From: Flavobacteriales bacterium UBA1494
GTDB lineage: Bacteria; Bacteroidota; Bacteroidia; Flavobacteriales_E; Vicingaceae
Direction: 5' to 3'
Length of the DNA stretch: 64,000 bases
Assembly (NCBI GenBank): GCA_905182175.1
Contig: CAJJAT010000014.1
Coordinates: 1 to 64,000, forward strand
The translations under genes were made by a program, and so were the position numbers. Below the pieces are notes generated by a model, which worked only from the letters and a program-made list of their open reading frames with translations, was not told the origin of the DNA and ran no database searches. Of this stretch, positions 26,712 through 36,206 are shown one piece after another (the stretch's first letter is position 1; every line of letters begins with the position of its first letter).

Positions 26712-28172
26712 TTAATTATTAGTTGTAGATATCGAAGAGCGGAGCAAATGCAGCCCGGTATAAGTTAAGAACCCGTTCAACATCAATAATTCAAACCCAA
26801 ATACGTATCCATTTAGCCATTCTATAGAGTTTAATTGGATAATATAACAAATCACAGGACAAATTAAACATACTAACGGCACCCACCTATCTTTAATCGA
26901 AAACTTATGAATTAGCCCGAATGCGTATAATCCCAAAAGAGGTCCATAGGTGTATCCCGCAACTTTAAACAAGGTGCTAATAACACTATCATCGCTAATT
27001 AAACTAAAAATTAGGATAACAATATACAACACCACAGACATAATAATATGGGTTCTTTTTCTAAGCTTTTGTGCCTCATAATCAGGTTTTTCTTGCACAT
27101 TTAGAAAGTCAATACAAACAGATGTTGTTAGCGCAGTTAAGGCAGAATCGGCACTGGAATATGCGGCAGCAATTAAACCTAAAATAAAAAAAACAGCGAC
27201 TGACATTCCTAATGTGTTGTCTAACGCCAAACCAGGAAATAAATCATCCCCTTTTGCAGGAAGTGCAATTCCATTTTGATTGGAATAGAGATAAAGTAAG
27301 GCACCTAAACCCAAGAAAAGCAAATTGACAAAAACAAGCACAACACTCATAGAAAACATATTCCACTTGGCTTCTTTCAGGTTTTTACAGCTTAAATTCT
27401 TCTGCATCATATCCTGATCCAAACCTGTCATTACAATAGTTATGAATGCTCCGCTTAAGAATTGCTTCCAAAAATAGTTGCCAGCTTTCCAATCATCAAA
27501 AAAGAAAATTTGAGAATACTCGCTGTCCCTTACTGTAGCGATTAAATCAAAAAATCCAAGATTCAATTGATCTCCTATTTGATAAATACCGACTCCAACT
27601 GCCAGCAGCATAAATAGCGTTTGCAATGCGTCTGTCCAAACGATTGTTTTAATTCCACCTTTGGCAGTATAAACCCATATCAGTAAAATGGTAATGGCAA
27701 CTGTAAAGTAATACGGAATGTCCCAATCATCAAAAATAGCAATCTGAAGAACATTAGCTACCAAGTAAAGGCGAAATGCAGCCCCAATGGTTCTGGATAA
27801 CAAAAAGTAAAAAGCTCCTGTTTTGTAGCTCCAAAATCCAAAACGTTGATCTAAGTATGTATAGATAGAAGTCAGATTCAATCTATAATACAGGGGCATT
27901 AAAACATTGGACACAACAATATAGCCCAAAAAGTACCCAAACACCATCTGCAGGTATGAGAACTGGCTAGTTCCAACCCACCCCGGGACTGAAATAAAGG
28001 TAACTCCCGAAAGAGAAGTCCCAATCATTCCAAAAGCAACCAAGTACCAAGGAGAACTCTTGTTGCCAACAAAAAACGAATTATTGTCAGCGCCCTTTGC
28101 TGTAACGCGTGCAATTAATAACAGAAACAAAAAGTACAGTGCAACTATTCCCGCTATTATGCTTGAACTCAT
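26712..28172 (-). CDS. Sodium:solute symporter (SSF family)
   Basis: 486 residues with about thirteen hydrophobic helices. SSF features: an N-terminal unwound helix GNKSSPWYLVAFGMIGTSLSGVTFISVPG, the GGIKTIVWTDALQ segment, and AAYSSADSALTALTT (near 340-355), where Ser residues of helix 8 form the Na+ site. It should cotransport Na+ with an organic solute in the inner membrane. Three base pairs separate it from lhgO, so a carboxylate such as 2-hydroxyglutarate is a reasonable guess for the solute, but only by context. Confidence 0.9.
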   Translation of the reverse strand: MSSSIIAGIVALYFLFLLLIARVTAKGADNNSFFVGNKSSPWYLVAFGMIGTSLSGVTFISVPGWVGTSQFSYLQMVFGYFLGYIVVSNVLMPLYYRLNLTSIYTYLDQRFGFWSYKTGAFYFLLSRTIGAAFRLYLVANVLQIAIFDDWDIPYYFTVAITILLIWVYTAKGGIKTIVWTDALQTLFMLLAVGVGIYQIGDQLNLGFFDLIATVRDSEYSQIFFFDDWKAGNYFWKQFLSGAFITIVMTGLDQDMMQKNLSCKNLKEAKWNMFSMSVVLVFVNLLFLGLGALLYLYSNQNGIALPAKGDDLFPGLALDNTLGMSVAVFFILGLIAAAYSSADSALTALTTSVCIDFLNVQEKPDYEAQKLRKRTHIIMSVVLYIVILIFSLISDDSVISTLFKVAGYTYGPLLGLYAFGLIHKFSIKDRWVPLVCLICPVICYIIQLNSIEWLNGYVFGFELLMLNGFLTYTGLHLLRSSISTTNN

Positions 28173-28175
28173 AAT

Positions 28176-29399
28176 TTAGTTTAGGTTGAAGCGTTTTTCA
28201 GCCATAGCAGTAATGTCTTCTCCAATTGCCAAACAAGCCGTCGCAGCAGGCGATGGGGCATTTAAAACATGGATGCTGTTGTTTGTATACTCAATTTTAA
28301 AATCTTCAATCATTTCACCATCCGGTCCAAGTGCCATGGCTCTAACCCCTGCTCTACCCGGTCGTATATCTTCCATCGTTAATGTTGGAATCAGCACTTG
28401 TAATCTCTGTAAAAATAACTTTTTACTAAAGGCTCGTTTGTATTCGTCTAATCCAAATTTCCAGTGCTTAGCGAACAATTTCCAAGTTCCTAGGTAGCCT
28501 AATGCGTCAACAGTATCTTTCAAATCGAAGTCTGTCTTTCCATAACCTTCCCTTTTAAAAGTAAATACCGCATTTGGACCGCATTCAATTTCTCCATTTG
28601 TCATTCTCGTAAAATGGACTCCTAAAAACGGAAATTCAGGATTTGGAACAGGATATACTAGGTGCTTTATTTTATGTTTTCCTTCGTCGTTCAATTCATA
28701 ATAATCACCTCTAAAGCCAACTATTTGCATATCCAAATTAACTCCATCTTTCTTTGCCAATCGATCAGATTGCAAACCACCGCAATAAATTAAGTACTTT
28801 GCTTTGTGTGTCGTTTTTTCAGTTTTTATGGTTGAAATACCACCCTCTTCCCGAGCTTCAATAAAAGCATCTCCCAAAGAAATAATACTTTCAGGCTGTA
28901 AGCCCAACGCCAGTTTAGCCATTTTATCAGTGGCCTGAACGTAATTTATGATTCCTGTACAACCTACTCTAATACCTGCAATACCGTTACAAAATGGCTC
29001 TATTTCTCGGACTTGGTCACCAGTAATTTTTTCAATATCCTCTGTATCATTTGCCAAACCATTTGCAAAAATCTTTTCCATGAAAGGAAGCTCAGATTTT
29101 TTGGTAGCAACAACTACTTTCCCACAAACTTCATGATCAACCATATGTTCCTGAGAGAACTTTACAAGCGCTCTTCTGCCTCTAACACAAGTTATTGCTT
29201 TTTGCGAACCGGGCTTGTAATATAATCCAGAATGAATTACACCGGAGTTATTCCCCGTTTGATGTGCCGCCAACTGATCCTCTTTTTCAATCAATAGTAT
29301 TTTTAAATTCGGAAATTTCACCTGCATTTGATAAAGCGTCGCTGCTCCTACAATTCCTCCACCAATAATGGCTACGTCGTATATTTTATCTTGAATCAA
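28176..29399 (-). CDS. lhgO: L-2-hydroxyglutarate oxidase/dehydrogenase
   Basis: 407 residues from a TTG at 29399, giving MIQDKIYDVAIIGGGIVGAA; the longer frame to 29420 starts within a consensus -7 box and cannot be transcribed from it. FAD-binding Rossmann motif GGGIVG near residues 12-17, AAHQTGNNSGVIHSGLYY and the C-terminal DIRPGRAGVRA are characteristic of LhgO. It oxidises L-2-hydroxyglutarate to 2-oxoglutarate, repairing the by-product of promiscuous dehydrogenases; usually membrane-associated. It leads a two-gene operon with the SSF symporter. Confidence 0.92.
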   Translation of the reverse strand: MIQDKIYDVAIIGGGIVGAATLYQMQVKFPNLKILLIEKEDQLAAHQTGNNSGVIHSGLYYKPGSQKAITCVRGRRALVKFSQEHMVDHEVCGKVVVATKKSELPFMEKIFANGLANDTEDIEKITGDQVREIEPFCNGIAGIRVGCTGIINYVQATDKMAKLALGLQPESIISLGDAFIEAREEGGISTIKTEKTTHKAKYLIYCGGLQSDRLAKKDGVNLDMQIVGFRGDYYELNDEGKHKIKHLVYPVPNPEFPFLGVHFTRMTNGEIECGPNAVFTFKREGYGKTDFDLKDTVDALGYLGTWKLFAKHWKFGLDEYKRAFSKKLFLQRLQVLIPTLTMEDIRPGRAGVRAMALGPDGEMIEDFKIEYTNNSIHVLNAPSPAATACLAIGEDITAMAEKRFNLN

Positions 29400-29417
29400 A
29401 GCTTTTTTTTTAGAATA

Positions 29418-29425
29418 CAAAAGTA
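29418..29425 (-). promoter_or_regulatory. -7 box (TACTTTTG) of lhgO
   Basis: Exact TAnnTTTG on the minus strand, 18 bp before the proposed TTG start. The gene upstream on the same strand ends at 29440, so the promoter sits in a 40-bp gap. Confidence 0.5.
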
Positions 29426-29439
29426 ATCACAAGACAACT

Positions 29440-30735
29440 CTATTGGGCAGTAATTTGTTCGTTCTTTGGCACTCTTAATAGCAATACAAAACCAACTATA
29501 AAAAAAGCACCCAAAGCAAATATCGAGTTTCGCATACTTCCTGTCCATCCTTCTATAAAGCCATACGCAAAAGTTCCCACAACAATTCCCAATTTTTCTA
29601 GAACATCGTAAAAACTGAAATACGAAGCATGATCTTTTGTTTTGGGCAATAATTTAGAATAAGTAGATCTAGAAAGTGATTGAATTCCACCCATGACCAA
29701 ACCGACTGAAGCAGCAATCACATAAAACTCGATGGGTTCATGAATAAAATAGGCTCCTATACAAATAAACACCCAAATAAATAAGGTGATAGACAAGGAT
29801 GCAATGTTGCCAATTTTACTCGAAACCCAAGAAAATAAGTACGCACCACCAATGGCTATGAATTGAATAATTAATACTGAAACAATTAACCCGGTTTTAG
29901 CGCTATCCCCTTCCCAGTTTATTTCTTTTGCAGCAAAAAGCGTTGCCATAATCATAACTGTTTGCACCCCCATACTGTAAACAAAAAATGAGCCTAAATA
30001 TCGCTTCAACGTTGTTAATTCCCGCAACTGAGCCCACACTTTTTTTAATTCTCTAAATCCTTTTGTAAATCTATTTTCCTTAGGTTGGTGAGAGTAAGAT
30101 GCATTGGGCAATACAGCATACGTGTAATGACTAAAGCCAATCCACCAAACCGCAACTGTCAGAAAAGCATACTTAGCAGGCATCTCAAAAACCATTATTG
30201 CTATTAGATTTAAAATAAGCAAAATAGAACTACCAATATAGCCTAAAGAATACCCTTTTGCAGAGATTTTATCATGATCTTTCGCTTCAGCAATTTCTGG
30301 TAAATAGGCATTGTAAAACACCAAGCTTCCCCAAAAACCAACGCTTGCCAGCAGAACAGGGATCATGCTTAATTCAAGATGATTCACATCAAAATAGAAA
30401 AGAGAAGCGCACGACAATGAGCCCAAATAACAAAATAATTTTAAAAAACTCTTTTTATTATCAGAATAATCAGCAACGCCTGATAAAATAGGTGAGATAA
30501 AGGCTACAATAATAAAGGAGACAGAAATAACGTAAGAATATAGTTGGGTATTTTTAAAGCTAGCGCCGAAAAACTCGACCATATCGTCGGTTAAAGCTCC
30601 ACTAGAATCGTGACTTGTCTGATACTCATAAAACATTGGAAAAATTGCAGTTGTAATCACTAACGGATACACTGAATTAGCCCAATCGTAAAAGGTCCAA
30701 GCGTTAATAATTTTGTTGTTTCCTTTTTGAATCAT
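29440..30735 (-). CDS. MFS transporter, UMF1/Atg22-like family
   Basis: 431 residues from the ATG at 30735. About twelve membrane helices; the UMF1 family start NAWTFYDWANSVYPLVITTAIFP (residues 10-32) and the second-half motif GGIQSLSRSTYSKLLPK are clear. Members are permeases related to yeast Atg22, a vacuolar amino-acid effluxer; the bacterial substrate is unknown. Inner membrane. Divergent from the lipoprotein gene at 30822; an approximate -7 box TATCTTTA lies just upstream. Confidence 0.9.
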   Translation of the reverse strand: MIQKGNNKIINAWTFYDWANSVYPLVITTAIFPMFYEYQTSHDSSGALTDDMVEFFGASFKNTQLYSYVISVSFIIVAFISPILSGVADYSDNKKSFLKLFCYLGSLSCASLFYFDVNHLELSMIPVLLASVGFWGSLVFYNAYLPEIAEAKDHDKISAKGYSLGYIGSSILLILNLIAIMVFEMPAKYAFLTVAVWWIGFSHYTYAVLPNASYSHQPKENRFTKGFRELKKVWAQLRELTTLKRYLGSFFVYSMGVQTVMIMATLFAAKEINWEGDSAKTGLIVSVLIIQFIAIGGAYLFSWVSSKIGNIASLSITLFIWVFICIGAYFIHEPIEFYVIAASVGLVMGGIQSLSRSTYSKLLPKTKDHASYFSFYDVLEKLGIVVGTFAYGFIEGWTGSMRNSIFALGAFFIVGFVLLLRVPKNEQITAQ

Positions 30736-30794
30736 GGGGTTAAAGATAACAAAACTCTGTTGTGGCACGGTTTTCCCCTACCAGATTAATAAAT

Positions 30795-30802
30795 TACTTT
30801 TG
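30795..30802 (+). promoter_or_regulatory. -7 box (TACTTTTG) of the 157-aa lipoprotein gene
   Basis: Exact TAnnTTTG, 19 bp before the ATG at 30822. It argues against any start further upstream, although the frame is open to 30762. Confidence 0.55.
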
Positions 30803-30821
30803 CACCACCAAAATAGAAATT

Positions 30822-31295
30822 ATGAAAAATAGAGCTTTACTTCTTTTATTAACTGTATTTGTTTTCGGAACTGCCTGCAACAATGACGACGATAATAATG
30901 GAGTAATCCTTTCAGGTTACGATAGAATGGTTGACAAAAACTTCAGACTTGTTGATATTGAAATAAGTGCAAATGGCCAAATAATTGCCAATGGTTCGAC
31001 TTTACTGGATTGCGAAAAAGATAATGTTAATAGGTATGAAAGCTCAGGAACCGCTCTTACGAGGTTTGGAACATTGAGATGTGACCCAAATGAGCCAGTG
31101 GAAGAATTTTATTTTTGGTCCTTAATTTCAAATGAAAGTAAACTAATCCTAGACTACAGTGGTCCTAGCTTAAGAGTATACAACATACTCACAAACGATG
31201 GAAATAGACTTACATTGGAGCGTTATACCATTGAAGACATTGATAATGACGGAACCCAAGAGAGTATAAGAACAATAACGTGGTATTCCCGTTAA
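30822..31295 (+). CDS. Small lipoprotein, lipocalin-like, unknown function
   Basis: 157 residues. Lipobox VFGTAC with Cys19 followed by an Asn/Asp-rich tether (NNDDDNN), typical of Bacteroidota surface lipoproteins. The body has alternating beta-strand pattern and two Cys (in LLDCEKD and TLRCDPN) that may pair, resembling the small lipocalin-like proteins of this phylum. No specific family recognised. It ends 6 bp from the convergent CAP-domain gene. Confidence 0.7.
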   Translation: MKNRALLLLLTVFVFGTACNNDDDNNGVILSGYDRMVDKNFRLVDIEISANGQIIANGSTLLDCEKDNVNRYESSGTALTRFGTLRCDPNEPVEEFYFWSLISNESKLILDYSGPSLRVYNILTNDGNRLTLERYTIEDIDNDGTQESIRTITWYSR

Positions 31296-31301
31296 CATTT
31301 G

Positions 31302-33581
31302 CTAATTGCAATTTTCACAGTATAACTGCTTGATTGTGTTGTTCTCAAAAAGCTGCTTTCCCATTTTTGAAACAGTAAATAAGTCGCAAAAAGCGATGTT
31401 ATCCGTTTGCCTTAGTTTCTGAAGGAGTTCAACGTATTTTTTTTGATTTACCTGATCCTGATCATATCGCGCAATTTGAAGCAAGTAAGACAACGTTCCA
31501 CTTTGGAGCTCCTGCCTCTCGTTACCCGTCAGCAACAACTGAATGGCCAAACTAAACTGATCTTGGTAGCAAAGTGTTTTCGCTAAATCAACCGTTTCTA
31601 AAGGGTTTAAATTTGCACTCGCCTGCCACTTCATTAATTCAACAAAAGCCTTCTTTCGTTTGTCGAAATTTCCACTTTCATAATAATAGTCAACTGCTAA
31701 TAAATTGTAATTAAGCATCGCTCTGGCGTATTTATCTTCAGGAATTTGTTGAGCAGGTATTTTTTTAAAGTCTTTTAACCATTTTTCAACATCGCCAATC
31801 TCAGCAGAATTATTAATCCAATAATCAAGCTTAGCAGTGTGGTAATTAAAAGCAACGTTAAACTCTTTCTCATTTATTAAATACAACTCAAACAAGGCTA
31901 AATAAATTGGATTTCCTCCGTATTGTTTCGCGCCCATAATAGATTCCAATACAATTTGATTGTTAATTACGGCCAACGTAGTTTTCTTTTGCAAAGGGTC
32001 AGCCAATGGCAAGCGTTTGGCTTCCAGCTCCCCAGACCTAACTTTAACTAGCAGCTTAGATTGAACAAACAAAGCAGGTTCGATTTGATTATTATCCAAA
32101 AAGAATTGTAAAAGAGCAAGCTGCTCCTCAGTATTATCAGCCAATTCAATTGTAGCTTTCCCTTTTACGGCATACTGAAGCTGGTTTAAATCCAGCAGAT
32201 ACTTTTCAAGCTTCAGATCTGTTAAAACTGCTTCTTGCAGAAAAACGATTTGCTCCACTTGAGACAAGCCCCTTAAATCCAAGTCGTAATATGTATTTTT
32301 TATAAAAGAGTTTAAGGAGTCCCAAGCAATGTGAGATCTACTAACCTCTCCTTCTCGAGCATCGAGGTTAACTAATAGGCTCTGATGAATTGGGGAGACT
32401 TGAACTATTAAATTGCTCGCAGTTGTTGTAAAATGCAACCGGTTTAGCATGTCCTTCGCCTTTCCCAAAGAATCAATCCCACCGTTTAATAAGGGAATCC
32501 TAAACTCGATAGAATCTTCCCATTGATGGGTATTTTCTTTGCTTTCGCCTGCAACAGCAAAATCTAAAGCTACTCGCTTCTCGTTTTTTGATTCCATCCT
32601 ATTAAAAGGAACAGTTGCGCAATGTACACCATCTTGTATGAAAATTAAATTAGGCTCGGTTGAAGAAACATTGTAAAAACTGGGCACAGTGCCTAACTCT
32701 ACGCTTAGTTCTTGTATACTGTCAGCTTCATTCTGCCCCATCAAAAATCCCTTCTTAAAAGGTTTTTGGAGGTAGCCATTTGCTATGGTTCCGGGAAAAA
32801 GCGCAGTTCCTTTGTCACACTCATACTGAAAATGATCTATCCAATCTATCGCAATTGCATCTGAAGAACTGCTCAGTACTTGCTCTATAAATGGCAAACT
32901 ATGATACTCCAAACGAACTTTATTTCCTTTCACCTTAATTGCCTCCGAGAAAAGCTCCGGTAATGTTGGAAATCGTTTGTTAAAATCTGCACACTTTTGC
33001 TCTTCAAAAGGCTCTATCCCGTGGTTCTTTAGACTCAACTTTTCCTCACCTAGCGACACATAAGGCTCAGATCCGAATACCACAGAAAACAGATACTCTA
33101 CTTCGTTGGTAATAATGGCCGTAATACCAACCTTATAAAAATTAGGATCTAATAGGTTTAGTTTACTACTTTTTTCATCTTCTAGCCACGAAGCCAAAAT
33201 TGCTTTCAAAAGCTTTTCGTCAGAATCAATTTCCTCACGAATACCATTAGGCGTCAACGCCTCTTTGGCTCCAAAAGATAGTTCAGATAAATTCTCTTCT
33301 AACTGAGCGTGCAATCCCTCATAAAAAAGGACTCTCCGAAATACACTCTTCTTTTTACTGTTGTCTTGCTCGTGAACCAACTTGCCCAACTCAGAACAAT
33401 ACTCCGCTTGATCAAACGCTGCGGCCTCCAATATTTCGTCTAGCTGCAATTCACTCAACTCCTTTTTTGCTCTTAAAAGATTTATTTCGCTCAACAATAA
33501 ACCTGCCAAATATGCACTATTCTCTTGGGCAGAAAATTGAAATGCAAAACAAACGAGAAAGATGGTTACACATTTATTCAT
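31302..33581 (-). CDS. Secreted protein with N-terminal CAP/SCP domain and long helical C-terminus
   Basis: 759 residues with a signal peptide (1-19, cleavage after FSAQ). Residues 25-175 look like a CAP (SCP/PR1) domain: LLLSEINLLRAKKELSELQLDEILEAAA, HEQ at 70-72, then SWLEDEKSSKLNLLDPNFYKVGI and VVFG; the usual second active-site His is not obvious. Residues 200-480 are beta-rich and unrecognised. Residues 480-745 are helical and TPR-like. It ends in CENCN. Its ATG follows the stop of the OmpA-like gene with no gap (TAGATG), so translation is coupled. Probably periplasmic or outer-membrane. Confidence 0.75.
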   Translation of the reverse strand: MNKCVTIFLVCFAFQFSAQENSAYLAGLLLSEINLLRAKKELSELQLDEILEAAAFDQAEYCSELGKLVHEQDNSKKKSVFRRVLFYEGLHAQLEENLSELSFGAKEALTPNGIREEIDSDEKLLKAILASWLEDEKSSKLNLLDPNFYKVGITAIITNEVEYLFSVVFGSEPYVSLGEEKLSLKNHGIEPFEEQKCADFNKRFPTLPELFSEAIKVKGNKVRLEYHSLPFIEQVLSSSSDAIAIDWIDHFQYECDKGTALFPGTIANGYLQKPFKKGFLMGQNEADSIQELSVELGTVPSFYNVSSTEPNLIFIQDGVHCATVPFNRMESKNEKRVALDFAVAGESKENTHQWEDSIEFRIPLLNGGIDSLGKAKDMLNRLHFTTTASNLIVQVSPIHQSLLVNLDAREGEVSRSHIAWDSLNSFIKNTYYDLDLRGLSQVEQIVFLQEAVLTDLKLEKYLLDLNQLQYAVKGKATIELADNTEEQLALLQFFLDNNQIEPALFVQSKLLVKVRSGELEAKRLPLADPLQKKTTLAVINNQIVLESIMGAKQYGGNPIYLALFELYLINEKEFNVAFNYHTAKLDYWINNSAEIGDVEKWLKDFKKIPAQQIPEDKYARAMLNYNLLAVDYYYESGNFDKRKKAFVELMKWQASANLNPLETVDLAKTLCYQDQFSLAIQLLLTGNERQELQSGTLSYLLQIARYDQDQVNQKKYVELLQKLRQTDNIAFCDLFTVSKMGKQLFENNTIKQLYCENCN

Positions 33582-34595
33582 CTATCGTTCTACTGTTATG
33601 GTAACTCTCCTATTCATCCCTTTTTTCTCTTCCTTAGTTCCGATGTAAATTATTTCAGATTCGCCAAGCCACGTGCTGTAAATATTTTGAAAGTTAAAGG
33701 TACCCAACCTTTCTTTTACCCGGTTTGCCCGCTGTTGCGAAAGCTGCAAGTTGTATTCAAAACTTGCATCTTGATCTGTGTGCCCTTCCACTTTAATAGG
33801 ATGAAACATTGGTTGTGGCAATTGCTGAATAAAAGCAACTAGCTTTTCTATTTCGACATGTGAAATACTTGAACTATCCTTCTGAAAATAGACAGTGTGA
33901 GACCATTCTGCAGGCTTCCTTGGCGTTACTTTTTCTTGTGCCATTACTTGTTTTCCGAAAAAAAAATCGTCCAAATAATAATATGTTGTTCTACTACCCG
34001 CTGAGCTTTCAACGATTTTTTCTTCGATAAAATGCTTTTGATAAAAGTTCCCGACGGTAATGAATTTCTCTCCGCCTTTTGCTACATACTTTCCCTCGTA
34101 TTTTTGCCATGAAAGAGTACTTTCTGCCACTTCATTAAACACTATTTGAGGCCTATTTGAAAAACGCATCCATATCTTCGAATGCAGCCCATTGGAGCTC
34201 AAAAAAGCACCAATTTTATTTATCGCAATCAGCGAATTTCTCGACAAACGAATGTAAAAACTTAGCGTATACTCTTCCCCAGGCTCTAACTCTTCCAATA
34301 ACTCAACTTGTAAATATTCTACGTTATTACTACTCTCAGACAAAAATATAACTCCTGCTAATCCTTCTCCGTTATGCGCCTTAACATCCGCCGTAAAACC
34401 ACACGTATGGAAGAGCTCAGGACTTCCGGCATTCGCTCCAGACCAATATTTTGCTGCATTCAATTGGCGTAAACCTGTTGGACAGGAATGGTATTCTTCA
34501 AACCCTGGATTTGGAATCAAATTTTGTGCAAAACACAAATGTGTGAACAGAAAAAAAGCCACAGAAGTGGCTATACTCTTAACTAACAAATACAA
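33582..34595 (-). CDS. OmpA-family protein with N-terminal lectin-like domain
   Basis: About 337 residues. The start is not ATG: a TTG at 34595 directly follows the upstream stop (TAATTG); TTG at 34589 is an alternative. Signal peptide ends at CFAQ. N-terminal domain (NLIPNPGFEEYHSCP, about 25-215) is the jelly-roll-like module shared with the next gene upstream. The C-terminal OmpA domain (about 235-337) is intact: VEGHTDQDASFEYNLQLS, QQRANRV and NRRVTI, so it should bind peptidoglycan and tie the envelope together. Confidence 0.82.
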   Translation of the reverse strand: MYLLVKSIATSVAFFLFTHLCFAQNLIPNPGFEEYHSCPTGLRQLNAAKYWSGANAGSPELFHTCGFTADVKAHNGEGLAGVIFLSESSNNVEYLQVELLEELEPGEEYTLSFYIRLSRNSLIAINKIGAFLSSNGLHSKIWMRFSNRPQIVFNEVAESTLSWQKYEGKYVAKGGEKFITVGNFYQKHFIEEKIVESSAGSRTTYYYLDDFFFGKQVMAQEKVTPRKPAEWSHTVYFQKDSSSISHVEIEKLVAFIQQLPQPMFHPIKVEGHTDQDASFEYNLQLSQQRANRVKERLGTFNFQNIYSTWLGESEIIYIGTKEEKKGMNRRVTITVER

Positions 34596-35885
34596 TTAGA
34601 GAGTCTTTACTGTAACCCTCTGATTTTTTGAAATATCTATGGTATCTGATGGTTTAGTTGTACCAAACGAAACCGTCTTTAATTGTGTGGTAGGAACACC
34701 CAATTTAGTAAGTTCTAACCTAAGTAAGGCCACTCTCCTTTTACCAATCGATGAAACTGATGATTCCGAAGAACTTGCATGACCTTGTAATTGGACGACT
34801 ACTACTTTGTTTGTTTTCAAATACCCAGCCAATTTCGCAATTGCAGCTTGATCACTGTCAGAAACCTTAAATTCTTTATCCTCGTAGTATATAACTACAT
34901 CATTAGGGGAATAGACCTTTTCTTTCGGCGGCTCGACTTTTTCTGGCTCCGTAATATTTGCCTTTTTATAGACAATTCCACCCTCTTCAACAGTCTTGGC
35001 TTCCTCTTTTTGCTCTTCTACCTTTGGTTTATCTCCAGCCTTTGAGCCGTCAGAATTAACGTACGTTACTTTCTGCGATGTTTTTTGCTCTACTAGTGTT
35101 GTTTCAAATGTTTTGTATTCCGTTTTCATTTGCCCACCGGCAATTCGCTCACAAGCACAATCTTTATCTCCAATTTTTTCTGTTGGTATTACAGATACAT
35201 CATCAATGTAATAATAACCGTCATATGTTTGGCGCCCTGTAAACTCTCTTGATAATCTAACTTGATCATATTTGGTATCAGCATCCTGTGCAAAGTTTCC
35301 AATTGCAATGAAACTCTCGCCACCCTTAGCAGTGTAAGTTGCACAAACAGGAGTCCAAGAGTACTGCTTCTTATAAATCATTTTTGTCACACTAATTATT
35401 TGTGGATCTTTATATATGTTCCCATCTGACGGTTCGGCCAAAGTCTCAAAGTCAATATAAACACCAAGATTATTCACAGCATATTTCGACATGTCTGACA
35501 TAGAAATATGAAATTTCACACAATACTGAGTCCCTTCTTCCATTGCTTTTAGAAGCTCGATGCCCAAATAAGTCCTAGGTTCCTTTCCTTTATGTCCGTA
35601 AAAGTTTAATCCTGCGTAATTTGTTCCTGTTCTTGCTTTCTCCTCTCCCCTTTTATTCACTGGTATAGCAAAATCATCATTTTTATTACTTTCAGAATAT
35701 AAATCTACAGGATTCATAGTAACTGAAGACCAAGGTTTGGCTAAATACACTTGCCCCTTTTCTGTTACTTTTCCTTTCTTCCCAAGGTCTTCAAAGCTAG
35801 GGTTAGGTACTAAATTGTGCTCCTCTTGAGCTACTGACAGCATTGCTATTGCAAAACCGACTACTAATAAACTTAACTTTTTCAT
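34596..35885 (-). CDS. OmpA-like envelope protein, paralogue of the next gene
   Basis: 429 residues. Signal peptide 1-19 (MLSVAQ). N-terminal NLVPNPSFEDLG domain (about 22-225), related to that in the following gene. A charged Lys/Glu/Pro-rich linker (about 250-320) leads to an OmpA-like C-terminal domain (325-429). This domain is atypical: the HTD stretch reads GHASSSESS, so the Asp that contacts diaminopimelate in OmpA is missing, while the Arg region (GKRRVAL) and NQRV remain. First gene of the three-gene operon; upstream T/A-rich region carries TATCTTG and TACTTTC elements as possible promoters. Confidence 0.8.
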   Translation of the reverse strand: MKKLSLLVVGFAIAMLSVAQEEHNLVPNPSFEDLGKKGKVTEKGQVYLAKPWSSVTMNPVDLYSESNKNDDFAIPVNKRGEEKARTGTNYAGLNFYGHKGKEPRTYLGIELLKAMEEGTQYCVKFHISMSDMSKYAVNNLGVYIDFETLAEPSDGNIYKDPQIISVTKMIYKKQYSWTPVCATYTAKGGESFIAIGNFAQDADTKYDQVRLSREFTGRQTYDGYYYIDDVSVIPTEKIGDKDCACERIAGGQMKTEYKTFETTLVEQKTSQKVTYVNSDGSKAGDKPKVEEQKEEAKTVEEGGIVYKKANITEPEKVEPPKEKVYSPNDVVIYYEDKEFKVSDSDQAAIAKLAGYLKTNKVVVVQLQGHASSSESSVSSIGKRRVALLRLELTKLGVPTTQLKTVSFGTTKPSDTIDISKNQRVTVKTL

Positions 35886-36206
35886 GATTGACTTTTTCTA
35901 CTGTTTTCAAAGAAAGTAACAAGATAACAAAAATAAGAAACCTGATAGGCAAAGCTGGCCAATTGGGAGCTTAAATAATAGCTGTTCTAACCGGAATGAA
36001 GCAATCAAGCGAATTACTAGAATCATTGCGAATGGAATCCAACGAAATGAAGCAATACCATAATCGAGAACACAGATTGCTTTATCGCACCTCTAATCGG
36101 CTCGGTGTCAATGGGCATCGACAGTTCAACTAGTAATTGTAAGTCTAACAAATCAAAAAGCTCCGAACGTTACATTCGGAGCTTTTAATTTGTATAAAAT
36201 TTAATC
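35886..36206. repeat. Intergenic region with a degraded hairpin repeat
   Basis: No gene. GAAGCAAT occurs at 35998 and 36049, CATTGCGAATGG at 36024, and the inverse ATTGCTTT at 36076 followed by ATCGCACCTC and GTCAATGGGC. The order resembles the dispersed bacterial hairpin element that reads CATTGCGA...GAAGCAAT...ATTGCTTC...CAATGAC, here with many changes. The ftsZ terminator occupies the right end. Confidence 0.45.
36154..36188 (-). terminator. Terminator of the dcw operon after ftsZ
   Basis: Perfect 12-bp stem AAAAGCTCCGAA / TTCGGAGCTTTT (36156-36167 with 36175-36186), loop CGTTACA, followed on the minus strand by five T. It lies 20 bp after the ftsZ stop. Confidence 0.88.
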
